Assembly: GCA_903930745.1 (NCBI GenBank) | Contig: CAIYZX010000091.1 | Span: 1-8,103 of the forward strand | From: an uncultured Chloroflexota bacterium | GTDB lineage: Bacteria > Chloroflexota > Limnocylindria > Limnocylindrales > CSP1-4 | DNA: 8,103 nucleotides | Direction of reading: 5' to 3' | In this document: one piece after another, positions 1 through 5,816 of the stretch | Layout of the letters: the number at the start of each line of letters is the position of its first letter | How positions within the stretch are numbered: the stretch's first letter is position 1 | Made by a program: the position numbers and the translations under genes | Notes under the pieces: model-generated | Databases searched by the model: none | What the model was told of the DNA's origin: nothing | What the model saw: only the letters and a program-made list of their open reading frames with translations

Positions 1-1
1 C

Positions 2-385
2 TGCCTGGGCTGGACCGGCCCCCTCGTGGAGCTGCGCGCGAACCCGGACACCGCGGACATCGCGTACACCGTCCCGTCCGAGGGCACGCTTTTCTGGCTG
101 GACACCTGGGTCATCATCGCGGACGCGCCGGACCCGAACGCAGCCCATGCCTTCCTGAACTTCATCCACGAGCCGGAGATCCAGGCCGCGGAGACGAACT
201 TCAACGGCTACGGCTCGCCCAACGACGAGGCCAAGAAGTTCATCGCCCCGGAGATCCTCGCGGACCAGGCGTTCTTCCCCGACGAGGAGACGATGAAGAA
301 CCTCGAGGGCGCGGTGGACACCTCCGCGAACACGCAGCGGATGGACATCTACCAGGAGTTCAAGTCCAAGATCGGCCGGGGCTGA
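2..385 (+). CDS. potD: Polyamine ABC transporter substrate-binding protein, C-terminal part (PotD-like)
   Basis: This is the 3' end of a gene that begins before the window; 127 codons remain, in frame from base 2. The product should be the extracytoplasmic binding protein that captures spermidine or putrescine and delivers it to the PotBC permease. The fragment has the PotD hallmark VPSEGTLFWLDTW (residues 24-36 of the fragment). Its W32 and D34 align by eye with E. coli PotD W255 and D257, which contact the polyamine. A typical lobe-closing region follows: AHAFLNFIHEPEIQ, then NGYGSPN, whose Tyr aligns with another ligand-contacting aromatic residue. The last residues (IYQEFKSKIGRG) match the usual PotD ending, so the C-terminus is intact. 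potB starts 42 bp downstream on the same strand, which supports a D-B-C operon. The signal peptide or lipobox would lie upstream of the window and cannot be checked. The exact polyamine preference is not determinable here. Confidence 0.9.
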   Translation, partial: CLGWTGPLVELRANPDTADIAYTVPSEGTLFWLDTWVIIADAPDPNAAHAFLNFIHEPEIQAAETNFNGYGSPNDEAKKFIAPEILADQAFFPDEETMKNLEGAVDTSANTQRMDIYQEFKSKIGRG

Positions 386-427
386 TCCGGCCACGGCCCG
401 GACCCCGAGCACCACGAAGCGAGCCTG

Positions 428-1327
428 ATGACAGCGGCGACCACGCAACAGCAGAGCGCAGGCGGGCGGGCGAGGTCCGTCCTCCTGACCACGGCCCTGA
501 TCACCCCAGCCGGGCTCTGGTACCTGCTGCTGCTCGTGGCGCCGCTGGCCATCATCGTCGTCTTCAGCTTCGGCGTCCGTGCCCCCAACGGCGGCTACCA
601 GCCGGCGTTCACCTTTGAGAACTACCTGCGGCTGCTCACCCAGCCTCAGCGCCTGGAGCCCTTCCTCACCTCGCTCTGGATGGCCATCGCCGGCACGGTG
701 GGCTGCCTCCTCACGGGCCTCCCGCTCGCCTACTTCATGGCCAGCCGCGCCGGGAGGCGGAAGGGCTTCCTCGTGCTCCTGCTGGTGATCCCCTTCTGGA
801 CGTCCTTCCTGATCCGCACGTACTCGTGGCTGATCATCCTGGGCAAGGACAACCTTGGCGGGCTCATCGGCACGCTCATCGGCCAGGAGGACTTCCGCAT
901 CCTGGGGACACCCTTCGCCGTGCTCCTGGGCCTGGTCTACGGCTACCTGCCCCTGATGGTCTTCCCGCTCTACGTGACGCTGGAGAAGATGGACTGGACC
1001 CTCGTGGAGGCATCCAAGGACCTCGGCGCGCCCCGCTGGGCAACCTTCCGCCAGGTCACGCTGCCCATCGCGCTCCCCGGCCTCGTCACCGGCTCCATCC
1101 TGGTGTTCATCCCCATGATGGGCGAGTACGTGATCCCGGCGATCCTCGGGTACGGCCGGACGTTCCTCGCGGGCAACGCGCTCGTTGACGCCTTCATCCA
1201 GACGCGCAACTGGCCCTTCGGCTCCGCCATGGCGGTGGGCCTCATCCTGATCATGCTGGTCTCGGTCAGCTTCTACGTCTGGTTCGTGAACCGCGGCAGC
1301 GGTGCGCGCGAGGTCAGCGTCCTGTGA
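428..1327 (+). CDS. potB: Polyamine ABC transporter permease PotB
   Basis: 299 aa, the usual length for PotB. It is an integral inner-membrane subunit that, with PotC, forms the channel for spermidine/putrescine import driven by the PotA ATPase. About six hydrophobic segments are visible, near residues 22-48, 82-104, 112-137, 160-185, 215-240 and 264-287. The cytoplasmic EAA loop that docks on the ATPase is at 194-213 (EASKDLGAPRWATFRQVTLP) and keeps the conserved Gly200 and the Leu-Pro. The segments FWTSFLIRTYSW (123-134) and MMGEYVIPAILGYG (230-243) are typical of PotB rather than PotC. The ATG at 428 is preceded only by a weak purine-rich GAAGCGAG, but it gives the expected N-terminus. Its stop codon overlaps the potC start by 4 bp. 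PotB versus another opine/polyamine-family permease (PhnV/PotH type) is the main uncertainty. Confidence 0.93.
   Translation: MTAATTQQQSAGGRARSVLLTTALITPAGLWYLLLLVAPLAIIVVFSFGVRAPNGGYQPAFTFENYLRLLTQPQRLEPFLTSLWMAIAGTVGCLLTGLPLAYFMASRAGRRKGFLVLLLVIPFWTSFLIRTYSWLIILGKDNLGGLIGTLIGQEDFRILGTPFAVLLGLVYGYLPLMVFPLYVTLEKMDWTLVEASKDLGAPRWATFRQVTLPIALPGLVTGSILVFIPMMGEYVIPAILGYGRTFLAGNALVDAFIQTRNWPFGSAMAVGLILIMLVSVSFYVWFVNRGSGAREVSVL
1310..1314 (+). promoter_or_regulatory. Ribosome binding site for potC inside the end of potB
   Basis: GAGGT at 1310-1314 lies 9 nt before the GTG at 1324. This supports GTG as the potC start and fits translational coupling through the GTGA overlap of potB stop and potC start. 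Confidence 0.5.
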
Positions 1328-2235
1328 CCGCCGCGAGGGGCGGCGGCGCGCCCACGGCCAAGGCCGGCGCCGACAGCTGGGCGATCGTGGTGGAGTCGTG
1401 GCTCCGGCTGCACACCGCGGCCGTCTACGCGTTCCTCTACCTGCCCATCGTGGTCGTGGTGATCTTCAGCTTCAACGCGAACCGCCTCGCCACGATCTGG
1501 ACCGGCTTCTCGACGGAGTGGTACGGCGCCGCGCTCAAGGACAACGTGGTGATGTCCGCGCTCCGGAACAGCTTCTCCGTGGCGCTGCCCACCGCCATCA
1601 TCTCCACCGCGTTCGGCACGATGGCGGCCCTGGGCCTGCAGCGCGTGCCCAAGCGGCTGCGCGTGGGCTTTGACGCGCTGACCTACGTCTCGATCATCGT
1701 CCCCGAGATCGTGATCGCGCTCTCCACGCTCGTGCTCTTCGCGTCCGGCTTCGCGCTCCTGAACGAGCAGCTGGGCATCAAGCTCCAGTTGGGCATCCCC
1801 ACCATCGTGGCAGCGCACAGCCTGTTCAACATCAGCTTCGTGCTGCTGCTGGTGCGGGCCCGCCTGTCCGGCATGGACCGGACGCACGTGGAGGCCTCGT
1901 ACGACCTGTACGCAACGCCGTGGGCCACGTTCCGCCAGATCACGTTCCCGCAGCTGCTGCCGGCCATCGTGGCGGGCTTCCTGCTCTCGTTCACGTTCAG
2001 CTTCGACGACTACGTGATCACGTCGTTCGTGTCCGGCCCCGGCTCCTCCACCCTGCCGATCTTCATCTTCGGCCAGGTGAAGCGCGGCGTCTCCCCGGAG
2101 ACCAATGCCGTGGCCACGATGATGCTGTTCGTGACGCTGGCGATGCTGGCGATCGGCCAGTTCGCGCTCTCGCGCACGTCGAAGAACACCGGTGACCAGG
2201 GCGCCACGATGGCGTCCATGATCGCGGAGCGCTAG
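1324..2235 (+). CDS. potC: Polyamine ABC transporter permease PotC
   Basis: 303 aa, with a GTG start that shares 4 bp with the potB stop. It is the second membrane subunit of the polyamine importer. Hydrophobic segments are seen near residues 32-52, 85-106, 121-142, 165-180, 215-238 and 263-285. PotC hallmarks are NSFSVALPTAIISTAFGTMA (92-100 region), the acidic SFTFSFDDYVITSFVSGPG (about 222-240) and STLPIFIFGQVKRGVSPE. The EAA loop is at 190-219, but the position normally held by Gly is Tyr196 (EASYDLYATPW), unlike the PotB partner. The N-terminus carries about 20 Gly/Ala-rich residues before the first hydrophobic segment, somewhat more than in E. coli PotC. The last 15 or so residues are polar and cytoplasmic. 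It is the last gene of the operon, and the next gene (metK) is convergent. Confidence 0.93.
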   Translation: MTAARGGGAPTAKAGADSWAIVVESWLRLHTAAVYAFLYLPIVVVVIFSFNANRLATIWTGFSTEWYGAALKDNVVMSALRNSFSVALPTAIISTAFGTMAALGLQRVPKRLRVGFDALTYVSIIVPEIVIALSTLVLFASGFALLNEQLGIKLQLGIPTIVAAHSLFNISFVLLLVRARLSGMDRTHVEASYDLYATPWATFRQITFPQLLPAIVAGFLLSFTFSFDDYVITSFVSGPGSSTLPIFIFGQVKRGVSPETNAVATMMLFVTLAMLAIGQFALSRTSKNTGDQGATMASMIAER

Positions 2236-2243
2236 CCCGAGAG

Positions 2244-2265
2244 CGTCTCGGGGCGTGTCGAGACG
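2244..2265. terminator. Hairpin after potC (possible terminator)
   Basis: A perfect 7-bp inverted repeat, CGTCTCG (2244-2250) and CGAGACG (2259-2265), with an 8-nt loop lies 8 nt after the potC stop. No T-run follows, so it is only a candidate terminator. Position and symmetry favour it, and as an inverted repeat it could act on transcripts of either strand. Confidence 0.4.
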
Positions 2266-2283
2266 GACGCGCCCGGAAGCGGT

Positions 2284-2311
2284 GGCGGACCCACGAACCC
2301 TCGAGTCCGCC
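2284..2311. terminator. Hairpin after metK (possible terminator)
   Basis: A second perfect 7-bp inverted repeat, GGCGGAC (2284-2290) and GTCCGCC (2305-2311), with a 14-nt loop lies 11 nt beyond the metK stop on the minus strand. There is no U-tract. Together with the preceding hairpin it fills most of the 87-bp convergent spacer, as expected where two transcription units end face to face. Confidence 0.35.
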
Positions 2312-2322
2312 TGCGGTGCCGG

Positions 2323-3501
2323 CTAGAGGATGGGCGCCGGGAGCCCTGCCATGGACGCAAGCTCGGCAGCCTTGTCCACCTGCTCCCATGGCAGGTCCAG
2401 GTCGTCCCGGCCGAAGTGGCCGTACGCCGCGGTCTGCTTGTAGATGGGGCGGCGGAGGTCCAGCGCGCGGATGATGCCGGCGGGCGAGAGGTCGAACGCG
2501 CTGCGCACGATGTCCAGGATCCGGTCGTCCGAGATCTTCCCGGTGCCGAAGGAGTCCACCGAGAGCGAGAGCGGATGGGCGATGCCGATGCCGTACGCGA
2601 CCTCGATCTCGAAGCGGTCCGCGATCCCCGCGGCCACCACGTTCTTGGCCACCCAGCGCGCCGCGTAGGCCGCGGAGCGGTCAACCTTCGTCGGATCCTT
2701 GCCCGAGAAGGCGCCGCCGCCATGGCGGGCCATGCCACCGTACGTGTCCACGATGATCTTGCGGCCGGTGAGGCCCGCGTCACCCATCGGACCGCCCGTG
2801 ACGAACCGGCCCGTGGGGTTCACGTGGATGACGGGATCCGTCTTGCGCAGGTGCGACGGGATCACGGGCATGATCACCTGGCCGATGACCTGGTCCTGCA
2901 GCTTGCGCGGATGCACGTCCGGGTCATGCTGCGTGGAGACCACCACGGTCTTCACCGCGACCGGCCTGCCGTGGTCGTACTCAACGGTGACCTGGGTCTT
3001 GCCGTCCGGGCGCAGGTACGGCAGGTCGCCCTGCTTGCGCACGTACGCGAGCTGGCGGGCCATGCGGTGGGCCAGTGCGATGGGCAGGGGCATCTTCTCG
3101 GGCGTCTCGTTGCACGCGAACCCGAACATCATCCCCTGGTCGCCGGCGCCCAGCTCCTCGCCGTCCACGCCCATGGCGATGTCCCGGCTCTGGCCCTTGA
3201 CGGAGACCATGGTCCCGCAGGTCTGGTAGTCGAACCCGTACTCGGCCTTGGTGTACCCGATCTCCCGGACGGTCTCGCGGACCACGTCCTGGAACTCGAT
3301 GTACTTGTTCGTGGTGATCTCGCCGAAGACGAGCACGAGGCCGGTGGTGGTGGACGTCTCGCAGGCCACGCGGGCCTCACGGTCCTGGGCGAGGATGGCG
3401 TCAAGGATGGCGTCCGAGATCTGGTCGCACATCTTGTCCGGGTGACCCTCGGTCACGGACTCCGATGTGAACAGGTACCCGGATGCGTCAAGGATGCTCA
3501 T
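2323..3501 (-). CDS. metK: S-adenosylmethionine synthase (methionine adenosyltransferase)
   Basis: 392 aa, full length for bacterial MetK. The cytosolic enzyme makes S-adenosylmethionine, phosphate and diphosphate from methionine and ATP, using Mg and K ions. The N-terminal motif TEGHPDKMCDQISDAILDA (from residue 17) contains the catalytic His20 and the metal ligand Asp22. Signature 1, GAGDQGMMFGF, is at 118-128, differing slightly from the common GAGDQGLMFGY. Signature 2, GGGAFSGKDPTKVDRSAAY, is at 261-279. The C-terminal YGHFGRDDLDLPWE (360-373) is the form seen in many Gram-positive and Chloroflexota enzymes. The ATG at 3501 has GGAG 4 nt upstream, a rather tight spacing, and gives the standard N-terminus. 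It stands alone in a unit of its own: the upstream S9 gene on the same strand ends 244 bp away after a strong hairpin. No key residue is missing. Confidence 0.97.
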   Translation of the reverse strand: MSILDASGYLFTSESVTEGHPDKMCDQISDAILDAILAQDREARVACETSTTTGLVLVFGEITTNKYIEFQDVVRETVREIGYTKAEYGFDYQTCGTMVSVKGQSRDIAMGVDGEELGAGDQGMMFGFACNETPEKMPLPIALAHRMARQLAYVRKQGDLPYLRPDGKTQVTVEYDHGRPVAVKTVVVSTQHDPDVHPRKLQDQVIGQVIMPVIPSHLRKTDPVIHVNPTGRFVTGGPMGDAGLTGRKIIVDTYGGMARHGGGAFSGKDPTKVDRSAAYAARWVAKNVVAAGIADRFEIEVAYGIGIAHPLSLSVDSFGTGKISDDRILDIVRSAFDLSPAGIIRALDLRRPIYKQTAAYGHFGRDDLDLPWEQVDKAAELASMAGLPAPIL

Positions 3502-3540
3502 GGGTCTCCGCGGTCAGAGCGGGTGGGTGAAGTGGGACGG

Positions 3541-3570
3541 AGCGTACCACCCCGGTCCCGGGCGGCCGAA
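3541..3570 (-). promoter_or_regulatory. Weak sigma70-like promoter candidate for metK
   Basis: On the minus strand a -35-like TTCGGC (3570-3565) and a -10-like TACGCT (3546-3541) are separated by 18 bp. This would place the transcription start near 3534, about 33 nt before the metK ATG. Both hexamers are poor matches, and nothing else in the spacer is clearly better. If this is the real promoter, the structured element at 3597-3673 would lie outside the metK transcript. Confidence 0.2.
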
Positions 3571-3578
3571 CGCCCCGT

Positions 3579-3589
3579 CCGGGGGGATG
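3579..3589. repeat. 11-bp direct repeat, copy 1
   Basis: CCGGGGGGATG on the plus strand, repeated exactly at 3679-3689, with starts exactly 100 bp apart. It partly overlaps a second repeated word, GGGGTGCCC, at 3589-3597 (other copy at 3652-3660). The function is unknown; it could be a pair of operator sites or chance in GC-rich sequence. Confidence 0.6.
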
Positions 3590-3596
3590 GGGTGCC

Positions 3597-3673
3597 CGCA
3601 ACCCGGTGAGCTTTAATGGCGCTTGAAGCGGCGGGCCGATCATCCGCTCCAGGGGTGCCCGACGGGGGTTGCG
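3597..3673 (-). promoter_or_regulatory. Possible structured RNA or cis-regulatory element upstream of metK
   Basis: Read as minus-strand RNA, CGCAACCC (3673-3666) pairs perfectly with GGGUUGCG (3604-3597), enclosing 61 nt. Inside, GGAGCGG (3650-3644) pairs with CCGCUUC (3631-3625; one G-U pair) around a 12-nt loop. Loop bases GCCCG (3636-3632) could also pair with CGGGU (3605-3601), as a pseudoknot or as a competitor of the outer stem. The AU-rich word CAUUAAAG (3618-3611) stands out in otherwise very GC-rich DNA. The position before metK makes a SAM-sensing leader conceivable. However, I do not find the conserved words of SAM-I, SAM-II, SAM-III, SAM-IV, SAM-VI or SAH riboswitches. The structure is inferred from complementarity alone. 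The plus strand can fold the same way but has no gene downstream to control. The rest of the 244-bp spacer shows the repeats, the terminator and a weak promoter, but no ORF that looks real. Confidence 0.3.
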
Positions 3674-3678
3674 CACCG

Positions 3679-3689
3679 CCGGGGGGATG
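3679..3689. repeat. 11-bp direct repeat, copy 2
   Basis: Second exact copy of CCGGGGGGATG, between the S9 terminator hairpin and the inverted-repeat element of the metK upstream region. See copy 1 at 3579. Confidence 0.6.
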
Positions 3690-3700
3690 ACTCGGGGATC

Positions 3701-3729
3701 GGAAGGCCGGCCAGGGGGGCCGGCCTTCC
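3701..3729 (-). terminator. Strong GC-rich hairpin ending the GNAT-ahcY-S9 unit
   Basis: A perfect 12-bp stem, GGAAGGCCGGCC (3701-3712) and GGCCGGCCTTCC (3718-3729), with a 5-nt loop begins 16 nt after the stop of the S9 peptidase gene. On the minus strand it is followed by GATCCCC, so there is no U-tract; the short TTT lies on the plus-strand side. Position and stem strength make it the likely transcription end of the upstream operon, or an RNA-stabilising 3' hairpin. Confidence 0.65.
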
Positions 3730-3745
3730 GCTTTCCGGGGGTCCG

Positions 3746-5812
3746 TCAGGCCAGCCCGCGGATCTCCAGCGGCTCCACGCCCGGGTCTGCCGGCAGGAAG
3801 CCGAAGAGCCGCGCCAGGAACCCCAGCTCCGTGCGGAAGACCGCCTTGCGGGTGTCCGCGCGCCGGAAGCCGTGGCCCTCGCCCTCGAAGGTCATCGCCA
3901 CGTGCGGCAGGCCCCGCTCCGTGAAGGCGGCAACCATCGCGTCCAGCTGCGACGGCGGCACCACCCGGTCGTCCAGGCCCTGGAACATCAGCAGGGGAAT
4001 GCGGACACGGTCCAGGAAGTGGATGGGCGAGCGCTCCCGGTAGACCTGGCGGCCCTCGTCCGTCCACGGGCCCACCATGCTCTCCTCGTACCGGCACTCG
4101 AACTTGTGGCCGTCCACGCGGAGCAGCTCGAGGTCCGCGATGCCGTAGTGGCTGATGCCGGCGGCGAAGACGTCCGGGACGAAGCAGGCGGCGGCGAGCG
4201 TCGTGTAGCCACCGGAGGAGCCACCACGGATCACGAGCCGTGCGGCGTCCACGGACCCGCGGTCCGCGAGGAACCGGGCGGCGGCCACCGCGTCGTCCAC
4301 GTCCACGATCCCCCACCGGCCCTTGAGCGCGTCCCGGTACGGGCGGCCGTACCCGGTGGACCCGCGGTAGTCCACGGCCACCACGGCGATCCCGCGCGAC
4401 GTGTAGAACGCCCGGTCCAGGCTGAGCGCGGACGAGGCGGCGGCCGTGGGTCCGCCGTGGATGATCACGATGAGCGGCGGCAGCTCCCCGTCCGGGCCAC
4501 GCCAGCCGGCGTTCCGCGGGGCGAAGAAGAGGCCGCGGGCGGTGGCGCCGTCCGTGGTGGGGAAGACGATGGACTCCGGCTCCGGCAGGACGCCCGGGTC
4601 CAGCGGAGTGCTGAGCGAGCGGGCGAGGACGCCGCGGACGTCGCCGGTGCGGGGATCCAGGCGGGCCAGCACGGCACCCTCACGCGGCCCGGCGCCAATC
4701 GCCAGGACGGATCCGTCATCGCGCACTCGCAGGCCGCCGAACTCCGTGAACGCGGTCTCCAGGGGAAGGACGCCGGACCTGCCGCCGGCGCCGATGCGGA
4801 AGAGCCGGTCACGTCCGTCTGCGCGGGCGATCACCAGGATGGCACCGTCCGGCAGGAATCCATACGTGCTGTAGCCGAAGACCCAGGCGGGCCCGGTGAG
4901 CTCCGCGGCCATCGGCGCGAGGTTCCGCTTGCGGCCATCGGGCCCATCGGGGCCGTCGAAGGCGTAGAGGTTCCACCACTCGGTCTCGTCGCTGACCACG
5001 TGGAGGACGCCGGACGGGCTCCAGCGCGGCTGGTCCACGGAGATCCCGGGGCCGCCTGCGATGGTGCGGGGGTTCACGAGACCGCCGTCTGCCGCCACCT
5101 CCGCAACGCGCAGGCGGGTGCTGTCCCACGGCATGTCCGGCAGGTCCCACTCGATCCACGCGAGCCGTGCGCCGTCCGGCGAGGGACGCGGCGCGGCCAC
5201 GAAGTCCGGGCCGGTCACGAGGACGCGGCCGGATCCATCCGAGCCGTCCAGGGCCAGCGCCACGATCTCGTTGCGCACCAGCGTGAAGTCGTTGGGGTCC
5301 GCGGCGTCGTGCGTCTCGCGGACGGCGTAGACGCGCTCCGCGCGCGGATCGAACGTGATGTCCGCGTACCGCCACGGCCCCTCGGGCGTGATGGCCTCCG
5401 CGGGCAGCACGCCGTCCGAGTCCAGGCGCCAGAGCCGCCCGTCCGCCTGTGACGAGGCGATGACCCGGCCACCCGAGACCGCGTAGGACGCGCCGCCGTA
5501 CTCGTGGACGCCGTTGCCCACGCGGAACGGGTTGGGCGTCAGGTCGCGCGTGACCCCGTCCAGGCCGTGGCGCAGCAGCGTCCGCCGCCCGCGTTCGGCC
5601 GCCCGGCTCTCGAGCCAGTAGACGTCGTCGCCGTCCACCCACGGCTCGGACAGGCTGATCGCCGTCCCCGCGACCAGGTCCGCGTCGATGGACGAGGACC
5701 AGCTTCCGTACGGCCCCACGCGCGGCTCCGAGGAGGCGGCGTGGGGACGGAGGACATCGGAGATCTCAGGGGCGTCGTCGTCCGACGCCCCCTCGGCCGC
5801 GGGGTGCTGCAC
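3746..5812 (-). CDS. S9 family serine peptidase (prolyl oligopeptidase / acylaminoacyl-peptidase-like)
   Basis: 688 aa from the GTG at 5812. It is a predicted cytosolic oligopeptidase or aminopeptidase with no signal peptide or membrane segment. Residues about 50-410 have the repetitive WRxDSDG / SPDGxxLAW pattern of a beta-propeller that limits substrate size. Residues about 425-670 form the alpha/beta-hydrolase domain. The catalytic triad is visible: Ser532 in GGSSGG (530-535, fits GxSxGG), Asp615 in GLDDRVVP (612-619) and His647 in EGEGHGF. The oxyanion segment IHGGPT is at 451-456. The N-terminal SLSEPWVDGDDVYWLE and VHEYGGASY are typical of bacterial S9 enzymes usually annotated as dipeptidyl aminopeptidase/acylaminoacyl-peptidase. 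A GPDGPDG run at 287-293 suggests a small repeat expansion in a propeller loop. The start is uncertain: a second GTG at 5719 (codon 32) has a good GGAG 6 nt upstream and would remove an acidic, low-complexity N-terminus. The gene begins 4 bp after the ahcY stop. The exact substrate cannot be predicted. Confidence 0.92.
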   Translation of the reverse strand: MQHPAAEGASDDDAPEISDVLRPHAASSEPRVGPYGSWSSSIDADLVAGTAISLSEPWVDGDDVYWLESRAAERGRRTLLRHGLDGVTRDLTPNPFRVGNGVHEYGGASYAVSGGRVIASSQADGRLWRLDSDGVLPAEAITPEGPWRYADITFDPRAERVYAVRETHDAADPNDFTLVRNEIVALALDGSDGSGRVLVTGPDFVAAPRPSPDGARLAWIEWDLPDMPWDSTRLRVAEVAADGGLVNPRTIAGGPGISVDQPRWSPSGVLHVVSDETEWWNLYAFDGPDGPDGRKRNLAPMAAELTGPAWVFGYSTYGFLPDGAILVIARADGRDRLFRIGAGGRSGVLPLETAFTEFGGLRVRDDGSVLAIGAGPREGAVLARLDPRTGDVRGVLARSLSTPLDPGVLPEPESIVFPTTDGATARGLFFAPRNAGWRGPDGELPPLIVIIHGGPTAAASSALSLDRAFYTSRGIAVVAVDYRGSTGYGRPYRDALKGRWGIVDVDDAVAAARFLADRGSVDAARLVIRGGSSGGYTTLAAACFVPDVFAAGISHYGIADLELLRVDGHKFECRYEESMVGPWTDEGRQVYRERSPIHFLDRVRIPLLMFQGLDDRVVPPSQLDAMVAAFTERGLPHVAMTFEGEGHGFRRADTRKAVFRTELGFLARLFGFLPADPGVEPLEIRGLA
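5726..5729 (-). promoter_or_regulatory. Ribosome binding site for an alternative S9 peptidase start
   Basis: GGAG on the minus strand lies 6 nt before the GTG whose first base is 5719 (codon 32 of the longer reading). The longer GTG at 5812 has no clear Shine-Dalgarno sequence, and the bases before it are CT-rich. Translation from 5719 would give 657 aa starting next to the conserved PYGSW. Confidence 0.35.
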
Positions 5813-5816
5813 CGGT

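Noticed and set aside
386..427. Short inverted repeat TCCGG/CCGGA between potD and potB as a terminator
   Set aside because: Only 5 bp with a 7-nt loop inside an operon spacer and no T-run; expected by chance at this GC content.
2416..3609. 397-codon plus-strand open frame opposite metK
   Set aside because: It is antisense to a complete, unmistakable metK. Its translation is rich in Arg, Gly, Asp, Val and His with no domain, as expected for a stop-poor shadow frame in high-GC DNA.
3502..3700. Known SAM riboswitch (SAM-I, II, III, IV, VI) or SAH riboswitch before metK
   Set aside because: The conserved core words of these classes as I recall them are absent on the minus strand. A faint AAGCGC..AUUAAAGCU resemblance to SAM-II lacks its partner stem and U-rich loop. 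Plus-strand GGGGTGCCC words recall part of SAM-IV but point away from metK.
3623..5452. 609-codon plus-strand open frame opposite the S9 peptidase
   Set aside because: Low-complexity shadow of the real gene; no recognisable motif, and the minus strand has the full catalytic triad in order.
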